Source of the DNA: Jannaschia helgolandensis
GTDB taxonomy: Bacteria; Pseudomonadota; Alphaproteobacteria; Rhodobacterales; Rhodobacteraceae
DNA: 64,000 nt
Direction: 5' to 3'
NCBI RefSeq assembly: GCF_900109285.1
Contig: NZ_FNZQ01000003.1
Span: 298,962 to 362,961, forward strand
A program made the translations under genes and the position numbers. Position 1 is the first letter of the stretch; every line of letters begins with the position of its first letter. Positions 55,732 to 64,000 of this stretch are shown one piece after another. Below the pieces are notes generated by a model. The model was not told where the DNA came from and made no database searches. It worked only from the letters and a program-made list of their open reading frames with translations.

Positions 55732-56598
55732 TCAGAGGTCTATCCGAAGTCCGTCCGTTCCGATGTGCAGTGGCCCGGACCAGAAGGGGGCTGTGGCTGC
55801 GGCCCAGTCGGCGGATCCGTATTCGGGATCGTCAGACGGGATCAGATGATGGAGTGCCAGCGCGCCGACGTCTGCTGCTTGCGCGATCCGCGCGGCGTCG
55901 TCTGCGGTGGTGTGTGATCGCCGCAGGTGTCGCATCAACCGGTCATCGCCGTTGCCGACGCGTGCCACGAGTGCCGCGAGCGCAGGCATGAGCATGGCTT
56001 CGTGCACCAGAAGGTCGGCACCGCGTGCGAAATCGGCCAGCCCGGGGTGATATGCGGTGTCGCCCGAGAAGACGACATGGTGTCTGCTGCCGCGGAAGGA
56101 CAGGGCGAAACAGTCGATGAGGGGCGGATGATCGACCTGCATGGCGGTGACGGCGGTCGGTCCGAGCATTGTCACGTCACCGGCGTCGATGGCGTTGACG
56201 CGGATCAGGTCGCGCAGATCGGGGCGTCCTTCGTCGGCGATGCGCAGATCAATATCGGCCTGCATGGATGTCAGGAAACCGCTCCAGTAAAGGTCCAGTC
56301 CCTTTGGCCCCCAGATATTCACCGGCGCAGACAGCCCTGCCGTCCACGCAGTGTGCAGAAGCGGTCCCAGTTCCAGATAATGATCGGAATGAAGATGGGT
56401 GATGAAGATCGCCGAAAGTGACGGCAGGGCGATGTTCTGGTCGCAAAGTGCACGTGTGACCCCCAGACCGCAGTCTATGACCGCCAGTTGCCCGTCGAGG
56501 CATAGCAGGCTGGACGTCGGCATGGTCGATCCGGGGCGGATCGCGGGGCCGCCCTTGGTGCCCAGCAGGACGACGTAATCGGAGGATGAGAGCGGCAC
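55732..56598 (-). CDS. MBL-fold metal-dependent hydrolase
   Basis: The 288-residue metallo-beta-lactamase fold protein has the zinc motif FITHLHSDHYLELGPLL and later ligands in VFSGDTAYHPGLADFA, DLLVHEAML and ALHHLIPSDDP. This is close to the RNase Z/arylsulfatase-like group rather than to beta-lactamases. I chose GTG 56598 because AAAGGA lies six bases upstream; a TTG at 56628 would add ten residues. The substrate is unknown. It precedes ccmA by 41 bases on the same strand. Confidence 0.85.
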   Translation of the reverse strand: MPLSSSDYVVLLGTKGGPAIRPGSTMPTSSLLCLDGQLAVIDCGLGVTRALCDQNIALPSLSAIFITHLHSDHYLELGPLLHTAWTAGLSAPVNIWGPKGLDLYWSGFLTSMQADIDLRIADEGRPDLRDLIRVNAIDAGDVTMLGPTAVTAMQVDHPPLIDCFALSFRGSRHHVVFSGDTAYHPGLADFARGADLLVHEAMLMPALAALVARVGNGDDRLMRHLRRSHTTADDAARIAQAADVGALALHHLIPSDDPEYGSADWAAATAPFWSGPLHIGTDGLRIDL

Positions 56599-56894
56599 GG
56601 ACGTTCCTTTCGGGCGATATGCAGGCAACCTGGATCATCGGGTGATCGACCCGAAGGCCGCGCTGTTCCTCTTCCGCTATAACCGCGACGATCCGTCGGA
56701 CGGAAGATCGAACCGTGATGCCGGAAGGGCTGACCTAAACGTCGGACCGATCTGGCCGGGTGCGACAAGGCGCAGGGCGACCTTGGCATCATGGCAGGGT
56801 CGGGCGACATTGCATACCACGGTATACCCTTGAACTTCGTCCCCCTTTCGGGCATGACGCGGGCAAATCCCGTAACACTTCCCGGAGGCCTTTC

Positions 56895-59672
56895 ATGACT
56901 GTCCAAGTCGGAACCGATACCGCCAAGACACGGCGCACGCTGTCGGTCGGCGCGCAGAGCGTCAGCTATTATTCCATTGCCGCGGCGACAGATGCGGGGC
57001 TGGGTGACTTCTCCAGGCTGCCGGCCGCGTTGAAGGTCGTGCTGGAGAACATGCTGCGGTTCGAGGACGGCGGCCGCACGGTCAGCACCGACGACATCAA
57101 GGCTTTTGCCGAGTGGGCCACCAAGGGCGGCAAGAACCCGCGGGAAATCGCTTATCGTCCGGCCCGCGTCCTGATGCAGGATTTTACCGGTGTTCCGGCG
57201 GTCGTGGACCTTGCCGCCATGCGCGACGGGATCAAGGCGCTGGGCGGTGACGCGCAGAAGATCAACCCGCTGAACCCCGTGGACCTCGTGATCGACCACT
57301 CGGTCATGATCGACGAGTTCGGCAACCCGCGCGCCTTCCAGTTGAACGTGGACCGCGAATATGAGCGCAACATGGAGCGGTATCAGTTTCTGAAGTGGGG
57401 CCAGACCGCGTTCGACAACTTCCGCGTGGTGCCGCCGGGCACGGGCATCTGCCACCAGGTGAACCTGGAGTATCTGTCGCAGACGGTCTGGACCGACAAG
57501 GATCAGAACGGCGAACTGGTGGCCTACCCGGATACGCTGGTCGGCACGGACAGCCACACGACGATGGTGAACGGTGCCGCGGTTCTGGGCTGGGGCGTCG
57601 GCGGAATCGAGGCCGAAGCCGCGATGCTGGGGCAGCCGATTTCAATGCTGATCCCCGAGGTTGTCGGTTTTGAGCTGACCGGCCAGATGGTCGAGGGCAC
57701 GACCGGCACCGATCTGGTGCTGAAGGTCGTGGAAATGCTGCGCGAAAAGGGTGTCGTGTCCAAGTTCGTCGAGTTCTACGGCGCGGGGCTGGATCACCTG
57801 CCGCTGGCGGACCGGGCGACGATTGCCAACATGGCGCCGGAATACGGCGCGACCTGCGGGTTCTTCCCGATTGACGGCGAGACGCTGCGCTATCTGGAGA
57901 ACACGGGCCGCGACAAGGACCGCATCGCGCTGGTCGAAGCCTATGCCAGGGAGAACGGGTTCTGGCGGGGGGACGATTATGCGCCGGTCTATACCGACAC
58001 CCTGACGCTGGACATGGGGACGATCGTGCCTGCCATTTCCGGACCGAAGCGACCGCAGGATTACATCGCATTGACCGAAGCCGCGTCGGCATTCGGCAAA
58101 TACGTCAAGGGCATCCGGTCCGGCGAGGATGCATCGCCGCGAGCCGAAGTGCGCTGGGAAGGCGAGGGCGGTGCGCCTGAGCCGGTCGATATTCCGGGCG
58201 ATGAAGGGCATCACGCGCGCGGCCATGTAAATGGCAGTGAAGCGGACCGGATGCAGTTGCATGACGGGTCCATCGTGATCGCGTCGATCACATCATGCAC
58301 GAATACATCTAATCCCTACGTCATGATCGGAGCCGGTCTGGTCGCCCGCAAGGCGCGGGAACTGGGTCTGAACCGGAAGCCCTGGGTCAAGACATCTCTG
58401 GCGCCGGGCAGCCAGGTCGTCTCGCATTATCTGGAGGCCGCCGGTCTTCAGGAGGATCTGGACGCCATCGGGTTCAATCTGGTGGGCTATGGCTGCACCA
58501 CGTGTATCGGCAACTCCGGTCCGTTGGCACCGGAGATCAGCAAGACGATCAACGATTGCGACCTGATCGCGACTTCCGTCCTGTCGGGCAACCGCAACTT
58601 CGAAGGCCGGATCAGTCCGGACGTGCGCGCCAACTATCTGGCGTCGCCGCCGCTTGTGGTGGCCTATGCGCTGGTCGGCGACATGAACGTGGATATCTCG
58701 ACCGCCAGCCTGGGCAAGGGCAAGGATGGGCAGGACGTCTATCTGAAGGATATCTGGCCGAGCGCGAAGGAAATCGCGGATTTGGTCGAAAAGACCGTGA
58801 CGCGCGAGGCATTCCTCGACAAATACGCCGATGTCTTCAAGGGCGACGAGAAATGGCAGAGCGTCGAGGTGCCCGAACAGGAAACCTATGACTGGCCTGC
58901 CACATCGACCTACGTGCAGAATCCGCCGTATTTTCAGAACATGGACCCGAAGCCCGGTCAGATCGAGGATATCGCGGGCGCGCGCGTCCTCGCCGTGCTG
59001 GGCGACATGATTACGACCGACCACATCTCTCCGGCCGGATCGTTCAAGGAAACCTCGCCCGCGGGAAAATATCTGATCGAGCGGCAGGTTCCGGTGCGGG
59101 AGTTCAATTCCTACGGGTCGCGCCGTGGCAACCACGAGATCATGATGCGCGGCACTTTCGCCAACATCCGCATCAGGAACGAGATGCTGTCGGGGGTCGA
59201 AGGCGGCTACACCAAAGGTCCGGACGGTCAGCAGACCTCGATCTACGATGCCGCGATGGCATGGCAGGAGAAGGGCGTGCCGCTGGTCGTCTTCGGGGGC
59301 GAACAATATGGTGCCGGATCGTCGCGCGACTGGGCGGCCAAGGGCACGGCATTGCTGGGTGTGAAGGCGGTCATTGCCGAGAACTTCGAGCGCATCCACC
59401 GCAGCAACCTTGTCGGCATGGGGGTCATACCGTTCGAATTCACCGGCGGCGACACCCGCACGTCGCTGGGCCTGACCGGCGAGGAGACGGTGAACATCCT
59501 GGGTCTGGCAGACGTAAAACCGTTGCAGGAGGTTCCGGCGACGATCATCATGGCCGACGGCACCGAGAAATCGGTCACGTTGAAGTGCCGGATCGATACG
59601 GAAGTCGAGATCGACTACATCAAGAACGGCGGCGTGCTGCATTACGTGCTGCGCAGCCTCGTCGCGGCCTGA
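56895..59672 (+). CDS. acnA: Aconitate hydratase A
   Basis: AcnA isomerises citrate and isocitrate in the TCA cycle using a [4Fe-4S] cluster. The 925-residue protein has the cluster cysteines in SITSCTNTSNP and GCTTCIGNSGPL, the segment DSHTTMVNG, and the C-terminal swivel domain motif GAGSSRDWAAKGTALLGVKA. The ATG at 56895 follows CGGAGG; an upstream in-frame ATG at 56760 is not needed. A tandem 13-base repeat and an intrinsic terminator follow the stop. Confidence 0.97.
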   Translation: MTVQVGTDTAKTRRTLSVGAQSVSYYSIAAATDAGLGDFSRLPAALKVVLENMLRFEDGGRTVSTDDIKAFAEWATKGGKNPREIAYRPARVLMQDFTGVPAVVDLAAMRDGIKALGGDAQKINPLNPVDLVIDHSVMIDEFGNPRAFQLNVDREYERNMERYQFLKWGQTAFDNFRVVPPGTGICHQVNLEYLSQTVWTDKDQNGELVAYPDTLVGTDSHTTMVNGAAVLGWGVGGIEAEAAMLGQPISMLIPEVVGFELTGQMVEGTTGTDLVLKVVEMLREKGVVSKFVEFYGAGLDHLPLADRATIANMAPEYGATCGFFPIDGETLRYLENTGRDKDRIALVEAYARENGFWRGDDYAPVYTDTLTLDMGTIVPAISGPKRPQDYIALTEAASAFGKYVKGIRSGEDASPRAEVRWEGEGGAPEPVDIPGDEGHHARGHVNGSEADRMQLHDGSIVIASITSCTNTSNPYVMIGAGLVARKARELGLNRKPWVKTSLAPGSQVVSHYLEAAGLQEDLDAIGFNLVGYGCTTCIGNSGPLAPEISKTINDCDLIATSVLSGNRNFEGRISPDVRANYLASPPLVVAYALVGDMNVDISTASLGKGKDGQDVYLKDIWPSAKEIADLVEKTVTREAFLDKYADVFKGDEKWQSVEVPEQETYDWPATSTYVQNPPYFQNMDPKPGQIEDIAGARVLAVLGDMITTDHISPAGSFKETSPAGKYLIERQVPVREFNSYGSRRGNHEIMMRGTFANIRIRNEMLSGVEGGYTKGPDGQQTSIYDAAMAWQEKGVPLVVFGGEQYGAGSSRDWAAKGTALLGVKAVIAENFERIHRSNLVGMGVIPFEFTGGDTRTSLGLTGEETVNILGLADVKPLQEVPATIIMADGTEKSVTLKCRIDTEVEIDYIKNGGVLHYVLRSLVAA

Positions 59673-59704
59673 TTGCCGCGGCCCTTCGGGGGCAGCATCA
59701 GGCG

Positions 59705-59730
59705 ACGAAATCAAGGGACGAAATCAAGGG
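59705..59730 (+). repeat. Tandem 13-base repeat x2 after acnA
   Basis: ACGAAATCAAGGG occurs twice in direct tandem, just 5' of and slightly overlapping the acnA terminator stem. It looks like a slippage duplication. Confidence 0.8.
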
Positions 59731-59759
59731 ACGGTGTCTTTTCCGGGTGCCGTCCTTTT
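59729..59759 (+). terminator. Intrinsic terminator of acnA
   Basis: GGACGGTGTC and GGGTGCCGTCC pair over about ten positions (three wobble pairs) around a TTTTCC loop and are followed by TTTT. It lies about 57 bases after the acnA stop. Confidence 0.7.
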
Positions 59760-59894
59760 CAGGCATGGCCGTCCGCGCCGGGTCTTGCCCGCGGGATGAT
59801 GTAACCAAGGGGTGATTGGCGGCGGCGGTATTCAAAGGCTAATGAAGAGTCTACGATCCGTTTACCACTCATCTTTTCCTGACCACGGTTCCCG

Positions 59895-60593
59895 ATGCGC
59901 GCTGCCTTTGCTCCGATCCTTGCCGTTTCCTGCCTTGCCGCCGTCCCTGCCGCGCTGGCCGATCCGACGGTGGTCGAGCTTTATACCTCTCAAGGCTGCT
60001 CGGCCTGCCCCCCCGCTGACGAGATGCTGGGACAGCTGACACAACGCGAGGACGTTCTCGCCCTGTCTCTGCACGTCGATTACTGGGACTGGATCGGCTG
60101 GAAGGATACCTTCGGCAACCCGGCATTCAGCGAACGCCAGCTGCAATATAGCGAGGCTGAAAATTCCAGCGTTCGCTATACGCCCCAGTTCATCGTCAAT
60201 GGAACGGATCGTTTGGCCGGGCCGTCTGGAATGCAGCTCTGGGACCTTGTCCAGAAGAACGTCGACGTTTCCTCCATGACCGACGTGCTCAGTATTGCAC
60301 CCGGCAGCGAGGGTCGGCGGGTCACGCTTTCGGAACATGCGACGGGCGGTCAGCTGATCCTTGTGGGATACCAGTCCGAAGCGACTGTCAAAGTGCTGTA
60401 TGGCGAAAATGCGGGTAAGGTCATTACCTATTACAACGTCGTTCATTCCTGGGATGTGCTGGGCGATTGGGACGGTGCGCCCGGTGCGATCGACGTTCCA
60501 CAACTGGGCAACGGTCTGCATCGCGCGGTTCTGGCGCAGGCGCAGGTCGATGGGCGACCGGGGCCGATCATCGGCGCGGTCAAACTGGACTGA
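59895..60593 (+). CDS. DUF1223 secreted thioredoxin-like protein
   Basis: The 232-residue protein has a Sec signal (MRAAFAPILAVSCLAAVPAA) and the DUF1223 core. The core opens VVELYTSQGCSACPPADEML, with a CxxC that resembles thioredoxin-like redox sites, followed by LHVDYWDWIGWKDTFGNPAF and RYTPQFIVNGTDRLAGP. The family is periplasmic and functionally uncharacterised; a redox role is suggested only by the CxxC and fold. No clear ribosome site precedes the ATG at 59895. Confidence 0.88.
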   Translation: MRAAFAPILAVSCLAAVPAALADPTVVELYTSQGCSACPPADEMLGQLTQREDVLALSLHVDYWDWIGWKDTFGNPAFSERQLQYSEAENSSVRYTPQFIVNGTDRLAGPSGMQLWDLVQKNVDVSSMTDVLSIAPGSEGRRVTLSEHATGGQLILVGYQSEATVKVLYGENAGKVITYYNVVHSWDVLGDWDGAPGAIDVPQLGNGLHRAVLAQAQVDGRPGPIIGAVKLD

Positions 60594-60635
60594 TCCGGCT
60601 GGACCCCGAATGCCGGTGCTGTCTATGTCCGCTCC

Positions 60636-61343
60636 ATGATTCGCGCGATTCTCCTCGATAAGGATGGCACACTGACCGACTTCCGCGCCACGTGGGAGGC
60701 GTGGATGCCGGGCATGATTAACGACCTTGCGCACGAGAGCGGGGCCGAGGCCGATACCGTCGCAAAGGCTTTCGGGTTCGATCTGGCGACCGGGCGTATA
60801 CCGGCGGACGGCCTGTTCGTGACGGCCCCCGGTCATGTCGTTACCGCAGGCGTCGCATCCGCGATCGGCTGGCCGACGGCACGGCTGTCGCGCTGGCTCG
60901 CACCGAGGTCGCACGTTGTCCGGCAAGTCATGGTCCCCGGCGTGCCACAGGTTCTGGCGCGGCTGCACGCCGCCGGCCTGCCGATCGGCATCCTGACAAA
61001 CGCGGACGAAGCCGAGGCCCATCGTCATCTGATCGGCATGGGGATCGGACATCTTCTGCATCGGGTGATCGGCTGCGACAGCGGCTTCGGCGCCAAGCCC
61101 GATCCCCGCGGCGCGGCGGATTTTGCGGATGCGCTGGAGCTGCCGCGCGGCTCGGTGGCCCTGGTCGGGGATGGCCGGACCGACATGGCCGCCGCGAAGG
61201 GGGCAGGGCTGGTGCCGGTGGCGGTGCTGACCGGTACGCTGGGCCACGCGGATCTGTCACCATTGGCGGAGGCCGTTCTGCCGGACATCACCGGATTGCC
61301 CGCATGGCTGGCCACACGCGGTATCGGAGTGCCGGCCGCCTGA
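60636..61343 (+). CDS. HAD family hydrolase (phosphoglycolate phosphatase-like)
   Basis: The 235-residue HAD-superfamily phosphatase has the nucleophile motif IRAILLDKDGTLTDF, motif II in IGILTNADEAEAH and motif IV in VALVGDGRTDMAAAKGAGL. The cap region is helical, as in Gph-like enzymes. Many relatives act as phosphoglycolate phosphatases, but the substrate cannot be determined here. It follows the DUF1223 gene after 42 bases on the same strand. Confidence 0.88.
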   Translation: MIRAILLDKDGTLTDFRATWEAWMPGMINDLAHESGAEADTVAKAFGFDLATGRIPADGLFVTAPGHVVTAGVASAIGWPTARLSRWLAPRSHVVRQVMVPGVPQVLARLHAAGLPIGILTNADEAEAHRHLIGMGIGHLLHRVIGCDSGFGAKPDPRGAADFADALELPRGSVALVGDGRTDMAAAKGAGLVPVAVLTGTLGHADLSPLAEAVLPDITGLPAWLATRGIGVPAA

Positions 61344-61421
61344 TTTCGCAACCTGGCGCACAGCTTAACCGCATCTTCAGATTTGTCTGTTTGAACGGCC
61401 CGGTGGTGTCCGGAGACGTGA

Positions 61422-62018
61422 ATGCTGGGTCTGATCTGCAAATCGCTGGAAGGATTCGTGCGCGATCAGCACGGGGATCTGCAATGGGAACGCATTCGTC
61501 GCGCGGCCAGGCTTCCGTTCGAGAGGTTCGAAGCGTTGCGCATCTACGACGATGCCGTCCTGATGGATCTGGTCGCCGCCACCGGCGGTGTATTGGACCG
61601 TCGTCAGTCTCCGCTGCTCGAGGATATCGGGCATTGGATCTGCACCCATCCGCCGTTGGAACCTGTCCGACGGCTGATCCGGTTTTCGGGAACCAGTTTC
61701 GTTGATCTTCTCTTCTCGCTCGAGGAGATCGAAGACCGGGCACGCATTGCGCTTCCAAACCTGCATCTGCCGCAGTTTCGGGTCGAACTTACGGCATCGG
61801 ATGAATTCGTCGTGACGTCGCAATGGATGGTGCCTGGGGCGGCGGCGGTTTTGACCGGCATGCTGCGGGCGATGGCCGACGATTACGGCACCCTGGCGAT
61901 CATTGAGCGTGGCGGGCTGTCGCAGGACGGTGACACCGTGATCGAGACGATTTCCGTGCGCGTGATCGAGAACACCTTTCATGAGCCGCGCGAATTCACC
62001 CTCGGGGGTGTCCGATGA
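61422..62018 (+). CDS. H-NOX (HNOB) domain-like protein lacking apparent heme ligands
   Basis: The 198-residue protein matches the H-NOX/HNOB family by its start MLGLICKSLEGFVRDQHGDL, the helical bundle (VRRLIRFSGTSFVDLLFSLE) and the beta part ending EPREFTLGG. H-NOX proteins sense NO or O2 through a proximal His, usually in an L-x-x-x-H-D-type helix. Here the helix reads SLEEIEDRARIALP, with Glu near residue 104. The heme-propionate YxSxR motif appears as VTSQW (131-135). Its stop overlaps the GGDEF gene start (ATGA), so the two are one sensory unit. GGAGA precedes the ATG. Confidence 0.8.
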   Translation: MLGLICKSLEGFVRDQHGDLQWERIRRAARLPFERFEALRIYDDAVLMDLVAATGGVLDRRQSPLLEDIGHWICTHPPLEPVRRLIRFSGTSFVDLLFSLEEIEDRARIALPNLHLPQFRVELTASDEFVVTSQWMVPGAAAVLTGMLRAMADDYGTLAIIERGGLSQDGDTVIETISVRVIENTFHEPREFTLGGVR

Positions 62019-63034
62019 GCGTGATTTCGGTCGAAACGTCCACCCTGGACCATGCCTTGCCTATGGCGCTTCTGTTCGAAGCATGCGGTACTGTCACCCA
62101 TGTCGGGCCGACGTTCGAGAAGATAGCACCCGGTGCCGTTGGCAAAGGCTTAGCGGGGGTGATGAATTTCGTTCACCCGCAATTGTCAGGCAGCTGCGCA
62201 GACGTGCTTCGATATTCCGGTCGCAAGCTTCGGGTGGAACTTCGGCACGAGGCGAACATTCCACCGGGCGAGGGGCTGTCGACTCTGCGCGGCACTGTCG
62301 TGCCGCTCTCGGATCGGCGCGGGCTTATCAACCTGGCGCTGGGGGCCGATCCAGGTGTCGCGCTCAAGCGGCACAGGCTGACGTCGCGCGATTTCACGGC
62401 AACCGATCCGATGGTCGATTTTCTTTATCTTATCGAAGCGCATGCAATGGTGCTGTCAGAATTCGAGCGGTTGAGCGAACGATTGGATCAGGCCCGCACG
62501 GCGGCGGAGGAAGCGGCCGTCACGGACAAGCTGACGGGCCTTCGCAATCGCCGCGCAATGGACGACCATCTGGGCCGTCTGACCGTTGATGCGGGGCCTG
62601 CCTTCGGTCTGATGAATATAGACCTGGATTACTTCAAATCGGTCAACGACACGATGGGCCATGCCGCAGGCGACCGCGTGTTGGAGGAGGTTGCCCGGAT
62701 CCTTCGCCAAGAGGTTCGGAGCGGCGACATGGTGGCCCGTGTCGGGGGGGACGAGTTCATGCTGCTGTTCGAGAATTGCGCCGACGTCGGTTTGCTGCAG
62801 CAGATTGCTGGCCGGATTATTCAGCGGCTGGAATTACCTATCGACTGGCAGGGACAGGAATGCAGGATATCGGCCAGCATCGGCATCACTATGTCCAGCT
62901 ACTATGACACGCTGGATGCAGAGCGGCTGGTCTCGGATGCCGACAGCGCGCTTTACGCATCCAAGCGCGCAGGGCGCGCGCGCCATTCGGTCGCCCGACC
63001 GGTGGGCGAGTGCAGCATGGAGCCTGAGGGATAG
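62015..63034 (+). CDS. Diguanylate cyclase with HNOBA-like N-terminal domain
   Basis: The 339-residue protein makes cyclic di-GMP. Residues 1-140 resemble the H-NOX-associated (HNOBA/PAS-like) domain (ALLFEACGTVTHVGPTFEKI). A coiled coil at about residues 145-170 (LSEFERLSERLDQARTAAEE) leads into a GGDEF domain with LTGLRNRRAMDDHL, DYFKSVNDTMGHAAGD and active site RVGGDEFMLL (residues 242-251). An intact inhibitory site RSGD (235-238) lies five residues before GGDEF, so product inhibition is expected. It overlaps the H-NOX gene by four bases. Confidence 0.9.
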   Translation: MSVISVETSTLDHALPMALLFEACGTVTHVGPTFEKIAPGAVGKGLAGVMNFVHPQLSGSCADVLRYSGRKLRVELRHEANIPPGEGLSTLRGTVVPLSDRRGLINLALGADPGVALKRHRLTSRDFTATDPMVDFLYLIEAHAMVLSEFERLSERLDQARTAAEEAAVTDKLTGLRNRRAMDDHLGRLTVDAGPAFGLMNIDLDYFKSVNDTMGHAAGDRVLEEVARILRQEVRSGDMVARVGGDEFMLLFENCADVGLLQQIAGRIIQRLELPIDWQGQECRISASIGITMSSYYDTLDAERLVSDADSALYASKRAGRARHSVARPVGECSMEPEG

Positions 63035-63177
63035 GATCGGCGTTATTGCAGAACCCGGCTTGAGGCATGACTTTCCCTTTCCCTTATCCTGTTGATCTCA
63101 GTCCAAACGGACGATTTCGGCGGTGCCTTGGGCGTTGAAGCGGTTGAGGAGAGCGATGCGGATGCAGATCTCTTCGG

Positions 63178-63225
63178 TATCTGATCCCTGAATTCCGTCG
63201 GGTACGGGTTCCTTGTTCTCGGCAT
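63178..63225 (-). pseudogene. IS3-type transposase OrfA remnant, first 15-16 codons
   Basis: The frame begins with AGGAGAG before ATG and reads MPRTRNPYPTEFRDQ, the usual start of IS3-family OrfA helix-turn-helix proteins. The frame then continues into unrelated Ser/Arg/Pro-rich sequence, so only the 5' end is left. Confidence 0.55.
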
Positions 63226-63399
63226 GTAAAACACTCTCCTTCATCTAATGAAAAGTTTCCACAAAACCGGGGGAATTCCATTCCATCAAAATTGACCGTG
63301 TGGGCAGGCACACTCCTTTTGGTCGCTGCTGCGAACTGGGACGCGACTTGGATGCAGGAACGCTCCGCTGGTTTGGGCGAGATTGGACCGGAACCGATC

Positions 63400-63579
63400 G
63401 GCCCAAAGGCATAGCCGGTCGCACACCCTTGCTGCCCACCATCGGGTAATGCGGTTCGATCAATGCCAAAAGCAGCGACCAGGGCACACAGCATCCATCT
63501 CGATCAGGAACTTATCCCGCCGCGTCACTTTCTTCTTGGTGGTGCGGGCGAGGGCGGCAAATGTCATCTGTTTGGGCAT
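63400..63579 (-). pseudogene. IS5-family transposase remnant, frameshifted
   Basis: From ATG 63579 the frame reads MPKQMTFAALARTTKKKVTR then RDKFLIEMDAVCP, like IS5-family DDE transposases. After about codon 33 it is shifted: the continuation LLLALIEPHYPMVGSKGVRP lies in another frame. Similarity fades by about 63400, so the 3' bulk of the gene is gone. Confidence 0.7.
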
Positions 63580-63712
63580 CGGCGGGTTCCTTTGTCGTTC
63601 GATCCGAACCTACCAGATCACGCCGCCATGCCGAGGTTTTTCAGATGTTCCTTAGGTGTTTGATCCCACGGTTTGATGGTGCGATCCATTCGATGGACTG
63701 GAAGGAAGCACT

Positions 63713-64000
63713 ATGGGACAAGTTCGTCACGGCAGCGCCACGACCACGTACGCCGTCAGAGCAGCAATACAGCGATCGCAAGCTTCGATCGCGGGGTTGA
63801 GCCGAGAGCTTGGGATCAATCCCAAGACGGTTGCAAAGTGGCGCAAGCGGCAAACGGTTGAAGATCAGAAGACCGGGCCCAAGGAGCCGCGCTCAACGGT
63901 TCTCAGCGCCGAAGAGGAAGCCGTCGTTATTGCCTTCCGCTGCCATACTCTGCTCCCGCTCGACGACTGTCTTTATGCGTTGCAGCCGACCATCCCGCAC
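63713..64000 (+). CDS. IS481-type transposase, 5' part (runs off window)
   Basis: The first 96 codons are visible and open to the window end. The protein begins MGQVRHGSATTTYAVRAAIQ and contains a helix-turn-helix in LSRELGINPKTVAKWRKRQT. GPKEPRSTVLSAEEEAVVIA and LPLDDCLYALQPTIPH follow, all typical of the IS481-like DDE transposases. The catalytic residues lie beyond the edge. AAGGAAG is about five bases upstream of the ATG. The element's left end is probably near 63646 (TGTTCCTTAGGTGTTTGATC), but this needs comparison with known ends. Confidence 0.85.
   Translation, partial: MGQVRHGSATTTYAVRAAIQRSQASIAGLSRELGINPKTVAKWRKRQTVEDQKTGPKEPRSTVLSAEEEAVVIAFRCHTLLPLDDCLYALQPTIPH

Larger units (their letters stand above)
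63035..63712. other. Insertion-sequence debris
   Basis: No intact gene lies here. It holds short fragments of two transposases (described separately) with filler that I cannot assign. Minus-strand frames of 60-140 codons are shifted combinations of these fragments. Confidence 0.6.

Noticed and set aside
58293..59714. 473-codon minus-strand frame opposite acnA
   Set aside because: Aconitase cluster motifs fix the plus-strand gene; the antisense product has no motif or ribosome site.
59862..61247. 461-codon minus-strand frame across the DUF1223 and HAD genes
   Set aside because: It spans two recognisable plus-strand genes and their gap, which a real gene would not do.
63043..63234. 63-codon minus-strand protein
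   Set aside because: Only the first 15 codons resemble an IS3 OrfA start; the rest is low-complexity frame-shifted sequence, so I treat it as a remnant.

Overview
The window is a GC-rich chromosomal segment of an alphaproteobacterium, almost certainly of the order Rhodobacterales (roseobacter/Rhodobacter group). The evidence is the gene neighbourhoods: argS-SPOR-nagZ-scpA-scpB, yceD/rpmF-plsX-fabH-ihfA-merR next to a tRNA-Pro, pepA divergent from lptF-lptG-lptD, ccmA-B-C-D-G, an RTX-Hint protein, and an H-NOX-like protein paired with a GGDEF protein. Genes are tightly packed, with many ATGA or TGATG stop/start overlaps.

Layout. 1-4.1 kb (-): LPS export genes lptF, lptG and the 5' part of lptD. 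4.2-6.2 kb (+): pepA and holC. 6.2-9.4 kb (-): a retropepsin-like protease, a MarC-type membrane protein and an ABC-F ATPase. 9.4-12 kb: ndk, an unknown protein and a MATE transporter, then erpA facing dgt. 13.5-19 kb (+): argS and the SPOR/nagZ/scpA/scpB cluster. 19-25 kb: a VTT membrane protein, a gene-poor stretch of 588 bases, DUF2478, the 5-oxoprolinase genes pxpB-C-A, and on the minus strand sseB-like and uracil-DNA-glycosylase-like genes. 25-29.7 kb: a large RTX-repeat/Hint protein divergent from groES-groEL, which has a CIRCE operator. 30-38.7 kb: nhaA, kpsT and kpsE of a capsule exporter, a phosphohexomutase, a MscS channel, a DUF3445 protein and dcd. 38.8-44.7 kb: tRNA-Pro, merR, ihfA, fabH, plsX, rpmF, a 51-residue secreted-type peptide, yceD, bamE and msrB. 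44.8-49.5 kb: an OlsB-like acyltransferase, uup, a putative HExxH lipoprotein, and a RAYT transposase with REP palindromes beside an A/T-rich orphan gene. 49.5-59.7 kb: parE, the cytochrome c maturation genes (interrupted by a methyltransferase), an MBL hydrolase and acnA. 59.9-63 kb: a DUF1223 protein, a HAD hydrolase and the H-NOX-like/GGDEF pair. 63-64 kb: insertion-sequence debris and the start of an IS481-type transposase.

Most of this is conserved housekeeping content: envelope biogenesis (lptDFG, bamE, nagZ, kps), chromosome organisation (scpAB, parE, ihfA), translation and proteostasis (argS, groESL, rpmF, two ABC-F proteins) and respiration (ccm, acnA). The accessory signals most worth following are: an H-NOX-like sensor that appears to lack its heme ligand and propionate-binding residues, coupled to a diguanylate cyclase; an orphan A/T-rich gene translationally coupled to parE and ended by a REP palindrome; a 37-base repeat present twice, each time just 3' of an ABC-F gene in the same relative orientation; a methyltransferase inside the ccm cluster; and kpsT-kpsE without an adjacent kpsM. 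I did not find a CRISPR array, a prophage or a recognisable defence island.
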